This document shows positions 18,199 through 27,947 of a stretch of 64,000 nucleotides of DNA, one piece after another (within the stretch, counting starts at the first letter, position 1; every line of letters starts with the position of its first letter). Both the position numbers and the translations under genes were made by a program. The notes below the pieces were generated by a model, which saw only the letters and a program-made list of their open reading frames with translations, had not been told where the DNA came from and ran no database searches. The stretch is taken from NCBI RefSeq assembly GCF_016599715.1, contig NZ_CP067019.1, positions 2,046,001 through 2,110,000 of the forward strand, written 5' to 3'. This DNA is from Acinetobacter sp. CS-2. Lineage in GTDB: Bacteria > Pseudomonadota > Gammaproteobacteria > Pseudomonadales > Moraxellaceae.

Positions 18199-20838
18199 GT
18201 GCCCCAAAAACTCGATCAAATGAATTCTTCATTATCTGCAACAACTACAGTGACTCAACCAGACCCTCTACAAAGCAGTTTAATTTCAGCATTCGATCAA
18301 CCGGAAATTCAAAACACCCTGACCAAAACAAAGCTTCAACCCAAGCAACTGACGCATATTCCCAATCTTGAAAAAATTCCTGCGTCAACACGAAGAATCA
18401 AACCGCTCAATAACTTTCTTGGGCAAGATCGCGCACGTGCCTCTGTTGAAGCAGGCATCGCTTTGCCTTACTCGGGCTATAATATTTTTGCGGTAGGCAC
18501 AGCAGGCTTAGGTAAACGCACCATGATCAAGCGTTTACTGCAACAGCATGCCAAGACCATGCAAACCCCGAATGACTGGGTCTATGTCAACAATTTCAAG
18601 TTTCCCCGTCAGCCGATTGCACTTGAACTTCCGCCTGGACAAGGTCCTAAATTCCAGGCCTTGCTGCATCAAACCTGGCAAACCATCTTAAAACAGCTGG
18701 AACGGCGCTTTACTGCGGAAACCTATCACAACCGTATTGAAATGATTCGCGAGCAAACTGGCGATGAACAGCAATCAGCCTTGGTCGAACTGACCAAAGA
18801 AGGTGCAAACTTTGACTTAAAACTGATTTCGCAAGATGATGAACACTGTTTCGTGCCGGTTCATCTTAAAAACAATGAATATCAGGAAATGTCTAAAGAA
18901 GACATTAATGCCTTGGATAGCAAACAGCGCGCAGAAATTGCTGCAAACATTCGCTACATGAATAAAAAACTGGAGCGGTTGGGCCTACATTTAGGTGATC
19001 TGGAAGATGATGCACGAGATCAGGTCCAGCATCTCAACCGTGACATTGCTAAACAGGTGGTGATGCCGCGTATTGATCTGATTCAGAACAAATATCCCGA
19101 TGTCGATGGCCTGACAGAATATCTGCAATATTATGCGGAAGATATTATCAATAATGTAGAAATTATTCTCGAGCAAGAAGAGGATGATTTTGCTCCGGGC
19201 ATCTTCAGTCGCGTGCCTTCACGTTATCAGGCCAACATCATTGTTTCCTACAAACCCAATAGCGGTGCGCCGGTGATTTTTGAAGACTTCCCGACCCACT
19301 ACAACTTGTTAGGACACGTGGAACAGCTTACTCAAAATGGGACCATCACCACCGATTTCACCCTGATTCGTCCGGGTTCACTACATCGGGCGAATGGTGG
19401 TTTTCTGATGCTCGAAGCTGAACAACTGCTGGAACAGCCTTATGCTTGGCAAGGTTTAAAACGTGCCCTGAAATCTGGAAAATTAAAGCTGTCCTCGCTG
19501 GAACATATGCTGACCTTAACCGGCAGCATCTCCATCGAACCACAAGCGATTCCATTAAATATTAAAGTGATTTTACTTGCAGAACCTGAAATTTATTATG
19601 AAATTTTAGAACTGGAACCTGAACTCGGCAGCGTGTTTAAAATTCGTGCCGACTTCACCGACACATTACAACGTAATGACATTAACGAACAAGCCTATAT
19701 GCAACTGATTGCAGACTATGTTCAGGCAGACAAGCTATTACCTTTCGACCGTTCTGCGCTAGCTGCACTACTCACCGACTCAAGCCGTCAGGCAGAAGAT
19801 CAAAGTTCCTTGTCATTACATGCCTTAACTTTGGGAGATCTGATCCGGGAAGCGCATCATCATGCAGCACAAGCCGGTGATAAAACCGTTTCGGAAAAAC
19901 ATATCAATACCGCACTAGATCATCGCAAGTATCGCTTGGGTTATTTACGTGAATTGTACTGGCAAGATTTAACGCGTGGCACGCAGTTAATCGAAACCAA
20001 AGGCCACCGTTTGGGTCAAATTAATGCCCTATCGGTGATTCAGTATGCCGATGTCGAATTTGGCTTACCTTCACGTTTGACTGCATCGGTCTATCAAGGT
20101 GGCGGTGACATTCTGGATATCGAGCGTAGTGTCGAATTGGGGGGCTCACTGCATGCCAAAGGCATATTGCTGATGTCTAGTTTTCTGAAAGCGCATTTTG
20201 GTCGTGAACAGATGCTGCATTTTTCGGCTGCCCTCGCCTTTGAACAAAGTTATGGTCAAATCGACGGTGACAGCGCAACCGTAGCTGAGCTTTCTGCCCT
20301 TATTTCTGCCATTAGCCAGTTACCGATTGACCAGTCCTGGGCCATTACCGGCTCCATGAACCAGTTGGGTCAGGTTCAGCCAATTGGCGGTGTCAATGCC
20401 AAAATTGAAGGTTTCTATGATGCCTGCAAGCTGCAAGGCTTAACAGGCAAACAGGGAGTGATTATTCCACATCAAAATATGGAACACCTGATGTTACGTC
20501 ATGATGTGATTGAAGCTGTAGCCAAAGGTCAGTTCCATATTCACGCCATTGAAACCATTGACCAGGCTCTAGAAATTTTAATGGCACGTCCTGTCGGCAC
20601 ACTGAACAAAAAAGGCCGTTACAGTAAAGGTTCCATTTATGCAGCAGTCATGGCGCAATTAGAATATTGGCAGGCGCTTGAAGATGGTGCTGAACTGGAA
20701 GAAGAACCGAAGAAAAAGAAAAAAAAGAAAAAAGACAAGAAAAAAACCAAAGGTGAAGCATCTGCCAATGAAGCTGTAACCACTGCAGCAGTTGAGCCGA
20801 AAGCCAATGAGCAAGACCCACTCGCAGAAAAAGTATGA
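18199..20838 (+). CDS. Lon-like ATP-dependent protease (LonB/AAA_32 type)
   Basis: An 879-aa protein with an N-terminal AAA region (Walker A GTAGLGKRTM near residue 113), a long helical insert with the AAA_32 region, and a C-terminal Lon-type S16 protease domain. The Ser-Lys dyad is at Ser692 (DGDSATVAE) and Lys735 (GGVNAKIEGF). The last 60 residues form a lysine-rich tail (runs of K near residues 838-852) unlike Lon. It differs from the housekeeping Lon by lacking the LAN domain. The start is GTG 18199; ATG 18220 is an alternative. Confidence 0.88.
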   Translation: MPQKLDQMNSSLSATTTVTQPDPLQSSLISAFDQPEIQNTLTKTKLQPKQLTHIPNLEKIPASTRRIKPLNNFLGQDRARASVEAGIALPYSGYNIFAVGTAGLGKRTMIKRLLQQHAKTMQTPNDWVYVNNFKFPRQPIALELPPGQGPKFQALLHQTWQTILKQLERRFTAETYHNRIEMIREQTGDEQQSALVELTKEGANFDLKLISQDDEHCFVPVHLKNNEYQEMSKEDINALDSKQRAEIAANIRYMNKKLERLGLHLGDLEDDARDQVQHLNRDIAKQVVMPRIDLIQNKYPDVDGLTEYLQYYAEDIINNVEIILEQEEDDFAPGIFSRVPSRYQANIIVSYKPNSGAPVIFEDFPTHYNLLGHVEQLTQNGTITTDFTLIRPGSLHRANGGFLMLEAEQLLEQPYAWQGLKRALKSGKLKLSSLEHMLTLTGSISIEPQAIPLNIKVILLAEPEIYYEILELEPELGSVFKIRADFTDTLQRNDINEQAYMQLIADYVQADKLLPFDRSALAALLTDSSRQAEDQSSLSLHALTLGDLIREAHHHAAQAGDKTVSEKHINTALDHRKYRLGYLRELYWQDLTRGTQLIETKGHRLGQINALSVIQYADVEFGLPSRLTASVYQGGGDILDIERSVELGGSLHAKGILLMSSFLKAHFGREQMLHFSAALAFEQSYGQIDGDSATVAELSALISAISQLPIDQSWAITGSMNQLGQVQPIGGVNAKIEGFYDACKLQGLTGKQGVIIPHQNMEHLMLRHDVIEAVAKGQFHIHAIETIDQALEILMARPVGTLNKKGRYSKGSIYAAVMAQLEYWQALEDGAELEEEPKKKKKKKKDKKKTKGEASANEAVTTAAVEPKANEQDPLAEKV

Positions 20839-20853
20839 TTTTTTCTGAGATAT

Positions 20854-20881
20854 AAAAAAGCGCCTTCAAGGCGCTTTTTTT
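20854..20881. terminator. bidirectional terminator between lon-like gene and grxD
   Basis: AAAAAAGCGCC-TTCAA-GGCGCTTTTTT, a GC-rich stem with flanking A and T tracts between convergent genes. Confidence 0.9.
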
Positions 20882-20903
20882 AATTCAACTTCACATCACT
20901 GAA

Positions 20904-21245
20904 TTAAGCTTCAGGTGCCGGGCTGTACTGTTCGACCAAAGGTTTTAACTCACCTTTTTGGAACATATCTAGCATGATATCGCTACCACCGATCAATTCA
21001 CCATTGATCCACAATTGTGGGAACGTAGGCCAGTTAGCAATTTTCGGTAAAGTTGCACGGATATCCGGGTTTTCCAAAATGTTGACATAAGCAAATGGAC
21101 GACCAATTTGACTGAGTGCTTCTACTGCACGTGCAGAGAAACCACATTGTGGAAATTGTGGTGTACCTTTCATGTAAAGTAATACTGCATGTTTAGCAAT
21201 TTGGTCACGAATTAACGCTTCAGTATCGCGTACTTGTTCAGTCAT
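20904..21245 (-). CDS. grxD: monothiol glutaredoxin Grx4 (CGFS type)
   Basis: A 113-aa glutaredoxin with the monothiol active site CGFS (FPQCGFSARAVEAL), the WPTFPQLWINGELIGGSDI glutathione/Fe-S binding stretch and a typical length. Such proteins bind and transfer [2Fe-2S] clusters with BolA partners. I chose ATG 21245 (MTEQVRDTEAL) because GAGGA precedes it; a longer reading to 21419 has no family support and would overlap the argD start. Divergent from argD. Confidence 0.95.
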   Translation of the reverse strand: MTEQVRDTEALIRDQIAKHAVLLYMKGTPQFPQCGFSARAVEALSQIGRPFAYVNILENPDIRATLPKIANWPTFPQLWINGELIGGSDIMLDMFQKGELKPLVEQYSPAPEA

Positions 21246-21408
21246 TGATAAATCCTCAACTAATCTGCCTCGCATTATACCCAAAACTGGAGGAAACAGT
21301 ATGTCTAAAGCAATAATTCCATTTTTATTTACATTTGGGCTTTTAATCTGTCCTGGATTTTGCTTATATAAACTTTTATTTTTCCCTCCTAACAGATAAG
21401 AGTTAGTC

Positions 21409-22620
21409 ATGAATAACATTACCCTTGCTCCTGTGCAAACTGATCAACCATCTCATTTGATGCCGGTATTTGGCCGTCAGCCGATCAGCTTTGTCCGAGG
21501 ACGAGGTTCTTATCTTTATACTGAAGACGGTACTGAATATTTAGATGCATTGACCGGTATTGCAGTATGTGGCTTGGGTCACTCACACCCTGCGGTAACT
21601 GAAGCAATTGCTGAACAGGCAGCTACCCTGATTCATACCAGCAACATTTTTGAAGTACCTTGGCAAACCGCTGCTGCACAGAAACTGGCTGAAGTTTCAG
21701 GTATGGAAGAAATTTTCTTCTCGAATAGTGGTGCAGAATCAAATGAAGGTGCAATTAAAATTGCGCGTAAATTTGGTCATATGCAAGGGGTAGCAACACC
21801 TAAAATCATTGTTGCAGATCATTCTTTCCACGGTCGTACTCTGGCGACCCTTTCAGCGACGGGTAACAAAAAGGTTCAGGAAGGTTTTGCACCTTTGGTT
21901 GAAGGTTTTATCCGTGTGCCATTTGGTGATATCGAAGCAATTGAAGAAGCGGCCATCCATCACCCAGACATCGTGGCAATTCTGGTTGAACCGATTCAAG
22001 GTGAAGGTGGTGTAAATACTGCACCTCAAGGTTTTAGCTATCTGGAAGAAATTCGTCAAATTTGTAATCAGCATAACTGGTTGATGATGCTGGACGAAGT
22101 TCAAACGGGTAATGGCCGTACCGGTAAATACTTTGCTTATCAGCACACCAATATTGTTCCAGATGTACTCACCACTGCCAAAGGGCTAGGCAATGGTTTC
22201 CCAATTGGTGCGGTGATGACTCAAGGCCGTGGCGTTGGTGTTTTAACTGCCGGCAACCATGGTTCAACTTATAGTGGTACTGCCTTGGGTTCACGTGTGG
22301 TTTATACGGTTATTGATACCATTCAAAAAGAACATCTGGTTGAAAATGCCGAAAAAATGGGAAGTTATATCGTTGAGCAGTTAACCCAGCAACTGGCTGA
22401 TCAAAATATTAGCGTTCGTGGTTTCGGTCTGATGATTGGTATTGAGTTACCAAAAGCCTGTGGCGAATTGGTCAATGTGGCACGTGATGAATATCATTTA
22501 ATTATCAATGTGACTGCAGGTTCTGTAATCCGTTTATTACCGCCACTCAACATTAGCCAACAACAGGCTGATCAGTTGATTGAACGTCTGGTTAAAATGA
22601 TCAAGGCTTATTTAGCTTAA
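21409..22620 (+). CDS. argD: acetylornithine aminotransferase
   Basis: A 403-aa class-III PLP aminotransferase of arginine biosynthesis, converting N-acetylglutamate semialdehyde to N2-acetylornithine (often also succinyl-DAP). The PLP lysine is Lys258 in TTAKGLGNGFPIGAV; the cofactor-binding SNSGAESNEGAIKIAR and DEVQTGNGRTGK are present. Single gene with a terminator at 22637. Other class-III members are possible, but the motif set and length fit ArgD best. Confidence 0.92.
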   Translation: MNNITLAPVQTDQPSHLMPVFGRQPISFVRGRGSYLYTEDGTEYLDALTGIAVCGLGHSHPAVTEAIAEQAATLIHTSNIFEVPWQTAAAQKLAEVSGMEEIFFSNSGAESNEGAIKIARKFGHMQGVATPKIIVADHSFHGRTLATLSATGNKKVQEGFAPLVEGFIRVPFGDIEAIEEAAIHHPDIVAILVEPIQGEGGVNTAPQGFSYLEEIRQICNQHNWLMMLDEVQTGNGRTGKYFAYQHTNIVPDVLTTAKGLGNGFPIGAVMTQGRGVGVLTAGNHGSTYSGTALGSRVVYTVIDTIQKEHLVENAEKMGSYIVEQLTQQLADQNISVRGFGLMIGIELPKACGELVNVARDEYHLIINVTAGSVIRLLPPLNISQQQADQLIERLVKMIKAYLA

Positions 22621-22636
22621 GCCTTCAACCCAGTCT

Positions 22637-22663
22637 AAAAAAGCCGCTAATCGCGGCTTTTTT
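22637..22663. terminator. bidirectional terminator between argD and LysR gene
   Basis: AAAAAAGCCGC-TAAT-CGCGGCTTTTTT, strong stem between convergent genes. Confidence 0.9.
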
Positions 22664-22674
22664 ATGCTTCATTT

Positions 22675-23604
22675 TTATGAAACTGCCTGGTAAATTCTTC
22701 CGCCGGGTAACTGGCTAAAGTATTGTTTTAATGCATCCAGACAACGATGAACCTTCATGGGTTGCTGATCTTTTTTTGCCGTGATGGCATATAAAGTGAA
22801 ATTTTCCAGTTTCCACTCTGGTAAAACCTCCACCAGAGCACCATTCATTAAATCCTTTTGTACATCCAGATATAAAATTCGTGCAATACCATGCCCTTGC
22901 AAACATAATGATTTTGCAACCAGGACATTATTGGTACTTAAGCGTGATTTCATTTCCAGATTCACTGTTTTATCTGACGCCGCATGTTGAAATGAAAAAT
23001 GTTGATAATTTTTCATAATATTGATTGGAATCAGGTCATGATGGTTTAAATCTTCAGGCCGCGATACAGGCGCCGACTGATTCAAATAACTTGGAGAAGC
23101 CACCAACACCTGCTCTACCAGAGCCAGAGGCATCACATTCAAATGATGATCTTCTATTTTTGGGCTCATGCGTAAAGCGATATCGATACGCCCTTCAAGT
23201 ATATCAATATATTGATTATCGGCTTCTAAATGGACTGCTAAACCACGATGTGCCTGCATCCAGTGAGACAATGCAGGAATCACATGATTGGCACCAAGTT
23301 CCGGGGTTGTAGCAATGCGTAAATCCCCCACCAAGTCATCGCGTAACTCGTTGATACGGATTTTCCCACGCTCTGCAGCGGCAAGCATTTCTTGACAGCT
23401 GTGGAAAAAAGCCTGTCCAGCTTCAGTCAAATTCAATTTTCTTGTAGATCGATGTAGAAGTGTCACTTCCATTTCATTTTCTAAAGAACGAATTTGCTGA
23501 CTCACGGCGCTGGTCGTGATTCCTAACTCACGTGCAGCACCGCTAAACGAGTTTTTTTCAACAACACAAGCAAACACACCCATTGCTCGAAGTTGATCTA
23601 ACAT
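22675..23604 (-). CDS. LysR-family transcriptional regulator
   Basis: A 309-aa regulator with an N-terminal winged helix (residues 1-60, FSGAARELGITTSAVSQQIR) and a LysR substrate-binding domain. The N-terminal sequence is of the common CrgA/PecT-like subgroup whose ligands vary. No adjacent divergent gene reveals its target: nlpD lies upstream on the same strand and argD is convergent. Confidence 0.92.
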   Translation of the reverse strand: MLDQLRAMGVFACVVEKNSFSGAARELGITTSAVSQQIRSLENEMEVTLLHRSTRKLNLTEAGQAFFHSCQEMLAAAERGKIRINELRDDLVGDLRIATTPELGANHVIPALSHWMQAHRGLAVHLEADNQYIDILEGRIDIALRMSPKIEDHHLNVMPLALVEQVLVASPSYLNQSAPVSRPEDLNHHDLIPINIMKNYQHFSFQHAASDKTVNLEMKSRLSTNNVLVAKSLCLQGHGIARILYLDVQKDLMNGALVEVLPEWKLENFTLYAITAKKDQQPMKVHRCLDALKQYFSQLPGGRIYQAVS

Positions 23605-23697
23605 AAATTTCCCTCTGAACTTATAATTACTTTATCTTTCCGATAAAAGCAACTCATTGTATTATACGGCGAAATTTATGTTTTGTATTTGTAAAAT

Positions 23698-24507
23698 TTA
23701 ATTTATTGGTAAAACGATGGTCGGATTGATAGGTTTACCATTTAAACGCACCTGAAACTCCAGCATAGTACGATTTGTACCCGTTGAACCCATTTCAGCA
23801 ATTTTCTGCCCTGCTGTCACATTCTGGCCACTGCTCACATTCATTTTGCTGTTGTGGGCATAAGCGGTAATGTAGCCATCGATATGCTTGATCAGAACTA
23901 AATTGCCATATTCTTTCAAACCATCAGCCGCATAGACTACTTGACCATCAGCCGCAGCAAAAACCGCATCTCCAGTATTACCACCATAACGAATACCCTT
24001 TACATTTGCAGCCACATTAAAGTTTGCAATGACTGCGCCATTACTTGGTTTTACCCAGCGCAAAGCAGAGACTTTCGAAGATGCTACGGGGGCAGTCGCC
24101 GTGGTTGCAGGAACTGTAGTTTTAGCCGGTGTAGTCGGAAGTTGAACGGTTTGACGCTGAATCGGTGCGGCTTGGGTCACCGCTTGTGTAGTGGTAGTGC
24201 GACGTGAGCCTGAATCTTTTAAACGTAAAGATTGACCGACATAAATGCGATAGGGTGGCGCTATATCGTTCATATCGGCAACACTGGTATAAGACAGACC
24301 ATAACGTGCAGCAATTCCGCTTAATGTATCTCCAGATCGAACCGTATAGTAATCCGGTGCAGCCGCATAACGTGTTGCATTATGAACTTGTGGTTTTGAA
24401 GCACAGCCACTCAAAATGGCTGTGGCAATAACAGCTGTAGACAAGACCATGGTTTTCAACAAACCCACAGGCGCAGCAAATAAGCGATATGGTGACACCA
24501 AGTGCAT
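23698..24507 (-). CDS. nlpD: NlpD-like LysM/M23 lipoprotein
   Basis: A 269-aa outer-membrane lipoprotein. It has a lipobox at LSGC (about residue 35), a LysM domain (YTVRSGDTLSGIAARYGLS) and a C-terminal LytM/M23 domain. The M23 zinc ligands are altered: the family HxxxD and HxH are partly replaced (RYGGNTGDAVFAAADG; ITAYAHNSKM), as in NlpD/EnvC activators, so it is likely a non-catalytic amidase activator for cell separation. SD AGAGGAAG precedes ATG 24507. It follows surE, as in many proteobacteria. Confidence 0.9.
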   Translation of the reverse strand: MHLVSPYRLFAAPVGLLKTMVLSTAVIATAILSGCASKPQVHNATRYAAAPDYYTVRSGDTLSGIAARYGLSYTSVADMNDIAPPYRIYVGQSLRLKDSGSRRTTTTQAVTQAAPIQRQTVQLPTTPAKTTVPATTATAPVASSKVSALRWVKPSNGAVIANFNVAANVKGIRYGGNTGDAVFAAADGQVVYAADGLKEYGNLVLIKHIDGYITAYAHNSKMNVSSGQNVTAGQKIAEMGSTGTNRTMLEFQVRLNGKPINPTIVLPIN

Positions 24508-24623
24508 TAATCTTCCTCTCTACACATTAAGTCTATTTATTGGTTTGCACTAAGATTAGCAAAAAAGCATCTGAAAAATAGGGGCAATTCTGCTTTTTCA
24601 CAAAGTTATAACACTACTGGGCA

Positions 24624-24926
24624 TTATTTGGAAAACTCTGCATGTAATGTGTGCAAAATCTCATAATTTGTCGCATCCATTTGAATCGGCGTAATGCTGA
24701 CATAGCCATTTGCCACCGCAAAAAAATCCGATTCTATTTCAGTTAAACCTTTTTTAGGTTCAGCGACAGCCTCACCTGACAAACCAATCCAATAAACCTG
24801 ACGTCCACGTGGGTCTACATGACTGCTAATCGGTTTAGATTGACTGCGACGTCCCTGATAAGTAATTTTTGAACCTCTCAATTCAGATATATCTGGAATA
24901 TTCACGTTAAAAATATGACGTGGCGG
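24624..24926 (-). CDS. surE: surE 3' exon (C-terminal 100 residues)
   Basis: Starting at CCG CCA CGT this exon encodes [18 protein letters not shown] and the family stretch [14 protein letters not shown] followed by [18 protein letters not shown]. Joined to the 5' exon at 26761 the frame continues without a missing or extra codon (LPTL|PPRHIF), giving about 256 residues, the normal SurE length (E. coli 253). On its own it is not a full protein: it needs intron splicing. Confidence 0.85.
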   Translation of the reverse strand, partial: PPRHIFNVNIPDISELRGSKITYQGRRSQSKPISSHVDPRGRQVYWIGLSGEAVAEPKKGLTEIESDFFAVANGYVSITPIQMDATNYEILHTLHAEFSK

Positions 24927-24966
24927 GGTGAGTAGACCAAGGGAATTTCACCCTTAGCCCCTCGCA

Positions 24967-25000
24967 GAACCGGACATGAACCTCTCAGCTCATCCGGCTC
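24967..25000 (-). ncRNA. group II intron domain V
   Basis: Minus-strand 34-nt hairpin starting GAGCCGG and ending CCGGTTC, with a GAGA tetraloop. The AGC catalytic triad is at positions 2-4. Domain V is the catalytic core of the ribozyme, and its intact look suggests splicing competence. Confidence 0.85.
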
Positions 25001-25003
25001 CCA

Positions 25004-26245
25004 TTATCCAACCGATGGTAAACATCCCATTTTCCAGTGCACAAAGGCATTTGGAAAATCACGCGCAAGTCGCCCTAAGGCATATCTAGCCCGTCTTTTA
25101 TGACGGGCCAAGTTTTTATACTTACGCCTCATCCAGCGTATAAGATAAGCATTCATGTGTTGCCAGATCGCTGACATTGCTGAACCATGGAATCGACCAT
25201 AGTATTGCTGCCAACCTTGAAGAATTGGATTGAATATTGCAGATAAATCACTTAATTCGCGATTACACATCAGATGTAGATGCCATTTCCGAATAGTCTG
25301 TCGCATTGCTTTAAGTGCATCACGACTGACTGCAGGAGAGAAATTTACATAAACTCTTTTATACTTGTCCACAGCCTTACGGGGCCTAAACGTGTACCCG
25401 AGAAAAGTAAATTGAACATCGGGATATGCTTTACGACGATTAATATCTTGGCAATAAACAATCTTTGTCTTGTCTGGATGCAATTCGAGACCACATTCAC
25501 GAAATCGTGCATCGATCTTTTGTAAAACAAGTTTGGCTTGAGATAAACTCCGACAATGAATTACGCCATCATCTGCATAACGGCAGAACCGTACACTTTG
25601 AAGATGTTTCGTAATCCACATATCAAAAGCATAATGCATAAATAAATTCGCCAATAAAGGACTCACAACACCACCTTGTGGTGTGCCGCGATTCCTTTCT
25701 AAAAGATGGCCATTTATGTGTTGCATTGGTGCTTTTAACCAACGTTGCACATATAAAAGAATCCATGGAATTTCACAGTGTTTCTTGAGTGCACGCATGA
25801 GTAAATCATGGTCGATGTTATCAAAGAGACCTTTGATATCAAATTCCACAACCCAGTCATAATCCCAACTTCGTCTCCTCACTATCGCAATTGCATCATG
25901 GGCAGAACGCCCCGGACGATATCCATATGAGTTTGGATGAAATAATGGATCAATTTTCGGCTCTAATAAGAGCTTAACTGCTGTTTGCGCGACTCGATCT
26001 GCAACTGTTGGAATACCTAGTATACGCACGCCACCTGACTTCTTTGGAATCGGAACAGCCTTAACTGGCGGTGGAAAATAACTGCCAGAACAAAGTCGAT
26101 TCCATAGTTTGTATAGGTTGTTCTTTAAATGCTTTTCGAATTGCTCAATAGATTCATGATCAACGCCTGGAGCGCCACCATTCTCTTTGACTTTTTTAAA
26201 TGCCTCCCAGATTAACGCTTTAGGAATGTTAAATGGTTTGGTCAT
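25004..26245 (-). CDS. ltrA: group II intron reverse transcriptase/maturase
   Basis: A 413-aa intron-encoded protein. The RT core is intact (RT-3/4 TVADRVAQTAV, FDIKGLFDNIDH, GTPQGGVVSPLLANL and the catalytic YADD in FCRYADDGVIH), followed by the maturase X domain (ILQGWQQYYGRFHGSA). No HNH endonuclease motif is visible, so mobility probably depends on replication-fork or nicked targets. The start is ATG 26245, with AGGAGGAG about 10 bases upstream; longer readings are intron RNA. No frameshift or stop. Confidence 0.93.
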   Translation of the reverse strand: MTKPFNIPKALIWEAFKKVKENGGAPGVDHESIEQFEKHLKNNLYKLWNRLCSGSYFPPPVKAVPIPKKSGGVRILGIPTVADRVAQTAVKLLLEPKIDPLFHPNSYGYRPGRSAHDAIAIVRRRSWDYDWVVEFDIKGLFDNIDHDLLMRALKKHCEIPWILLYVQRWLKAPMQHINGHLLERNRGTPQGGVVSPLLANLFMHYAFDMWITKHLQSVRFCRYADDGVIHCRSLSQAKLVLQKIDARFRECGLELHPDKTKIVYCQDINRRKAYPDVQFTFLGYTFRPRKAVDKYKRVYVNFSPAVSRDALKAMRQTIRKWHLHLMCNRELSDLSAIFNPILQGWQQYYGRFHGSAMSAIWQHMNAYLIRWMRRKYKNLARHKRRARYALGRLARDFPNAFVHWKMGCLPSVG

Positions 26246-26760
26246 AAAGTTTTGCTCCTCCTGCTTGCACAGTTGACAAATCCGTAGACCTGGATAATGC
26301 AACCCCTTCGCTCCATTACCATTACAGTAACTTCAACACTACTACGAGTTGCTCCGCCCCTTGGTGACGCATTGCTATTATCAGCCTTGCCTTTTGAGCT
26401 TGTGCCTTTCGCTTGACATCGCCACCGAAGGTTCCCGCAGTTCAACGTAAGAGCCTGAATTAGGATCGCGCTGCCTCTACGCCGGACACCGAATGGCCCG
26501 TAAGCAGGTAACGGCCAAACTAATCGCGGGGTAACTTCCATCCCCGGTTTTGATGTCATTTGAGTACTTTCGACACTTGAACGGCAGTTCACTGTTGTTC
26601 GCCTTCCTAATTCTTACCTGACATCTCTACGATGCCTTTTCCATAACGCTCACGACCGGGACTTTTGATCCAAGCCGCTTATGGTGGTTTGCTACCTGCT
26701 CCTGCAAGCCGATAGCGAGGGGCCATACCCTCATCTCTTACGCCGCTTGCTGCGGCACAC

Positions 26761-27228
26761 TAAAGTCGGCAACCCCTGGGCAATAAAATCATGTACCCAT
26801 TTTGCTGCTACGGCATAATCGTTCGGATTGTCATAAGAACGGACATTGGGACCGGCCATGGAGACGGCAATAGCCGGTTGTTTCATTAGGCGGCCTTCGA
26901 AGGCGGCTCCGACAGTACCAGAATAAAGCACATCATCGCCCAGATTTGCCCCACTGTTAATTCCGCTGACCACCAGATCAAATTCAAAATCAAATAAGCC
27001 GTTCATGGACAGATATACACAATCTGCAGGTGTTCCATTGACTGCCCAGACATCTGCTGAAATTTGAACAGGTCGTAAAGGACGATCTAAGGTAAGTGCA
27101 CTGGAAAAACCACTGCGTTCACTTTCAGGAGCAACGATGACTACACGACCAAGGGGAGCCAAAGCTTGAGCCAAGGCCTGAATACCGGGAGCAAAAACGC
27201 CATCATCATTGGCAATTAATATATTCAC
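26761..27228 (-). CDS. surE: surE 5' exon (N-terminal 156 residues)
   Basis: SurE is a 5'/3'-nucleotidase with exopolyphosphatase activity in stationary phase. This exon holds the metal-binding [15 protein letters not shown], the [12 protein letters not shown] stretch and [19 protein letters not shown]. It stops making SurE sequence after LPTL, where intron RNA (GTGTGCC) begins; without splicing translation would add VCRSKRRKR and end at 26731. It is the first gene of the surE-nlpD unit. Confidence 0.88.
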
Positions 27229-27338
27229 TTAAACATCTCTTAACGGTTAAAAATGACTAATCAGAACATTTGATTGAATTGTATAGAAAATTATATATAT
27301 TTGACGCTCAACATCCATTCAAAAAGTGTGATTTAAAA

Positions 27339-27713
27339 ATGACTAAAAGCATATCATTTCGTGGCTTATTGGGGTTAGGCATTGCGGCATTATTATCTTC
27401 TACAGTGTTCGCCAATGATGGTTTATCTCTGGAAGAAGCCAATACAATTGTGAAAGAAGACCTTGCTTCAACTCAGGTGATGGCTGAAGTATGTCCTGCT
27501 ATTATTGGTAAAAATGCAAAATTTGATCAAAACATTCAGCTGTTGATTAAAGCTTATCTGCAAGACTATTCAGATCAGTCGATGACTTTTGATAAAATTC
27601 AAGCAGATTCAGAGTATAAATCTGTCCTAGAGGAAGCTCGCCAAGCGGCAAAAGAAACCAGTAAAGATGAACAAAAATCGGTTTGCGAAGATGTGGTAAA
27701 TTATCAGGTTTGA
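27339..27713 (+). CDS. MCR_0457-family periplasmic protein, copy 1
   Basis: 124 aa with a Sec signal peptide (MTKSISFRGLLGLGIAALLS...FA, cleavage near residue 25). The mature part has Cys in AEVCPAI and Cys in KSVCEDVV, conserved in the next paralogue and likely forming a disulfide. I recognise this as the Moraxellaceae MCR_0457 type. Function unknown. Start at ATG 27339; a longer reading from 27270 would destroy the signal peptide. A terminator follows. Confidence 0.75.
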   Translation: MTKSISFRGLLGLGIAALLSSTVFANDGLSLEEANTIVKEDLASTQVMAEVCPAIIGKNAKFDQNIQLLIKAYLQDYSDQSMTFDKIQADSEYKSVLEEARQAAKETSKDEQKSVCEDVVNYQV

Positions 27714-27771
27714 TCATTCGGTCTTGTTTTATATAAGTTATCTAAAATATTAAACATCTTATTATGACCAC

Positions 27772-27806
27772 AGGCATAAAGCAGATTCCTCTTTATGCCT
27801 TTTTTA
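27772..27806 (+). terminator. terminator after MCR_0457 copy 1
   Basis: GGCATAAAG/CTTTATGCC stem with a T6 tract on the plus strand. Confidence 0.85.
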
Positions 27807-27947
27807 ATCCTTGGCTGTTTTCATATTTTCTTGATGAACGTCATCATTTTCAACAGCTTTAATACATTTGTGTACTTACAATTACCCAAAATACCGTTAA
27901 TCTTATTTTTATTATTGTGATGTTTTTAAATCATTCAGGTCTGTTTA

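Larger units (their letters stand above)
24927..26760 (-). mobile_element. group II intron inserted in surE, with maturase ORF
   Basis: A 1834-bp element on the minus strand. The 5' end reads GTGTGCCGC, matching the GUGYG start of group II introns. The 3' end shows a 34-nt domain V beginning GAGCCGG and ending CCGGTTC, then a domain VI hairpin with a probable branch-point A seven bases from the 3' end (GGTCTACTCACC). It encodes a reverse transcriptase without an endonuclease domain. Boundaries were set by the GTGTG start and by restoration of the surE frame. The 3' border could shift by one or two bases. Confidence 0.88.

Noticed and set aside
24540..24610. Terminator between surE and nlpD
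   Set aside because: No stable stem with T tract is present, so surE and nlpD may share a transcript.
26242..26592. 116-codon frame in the intron 5' region
   Set aside because: It lies in structured intron RNA domains I-III and shows no protein conservation.
27270..27338. Longer start for the first MCR_0457 protein
   Set aside because: It would place 23 polar residues before the signal peptide and destroy secretion.
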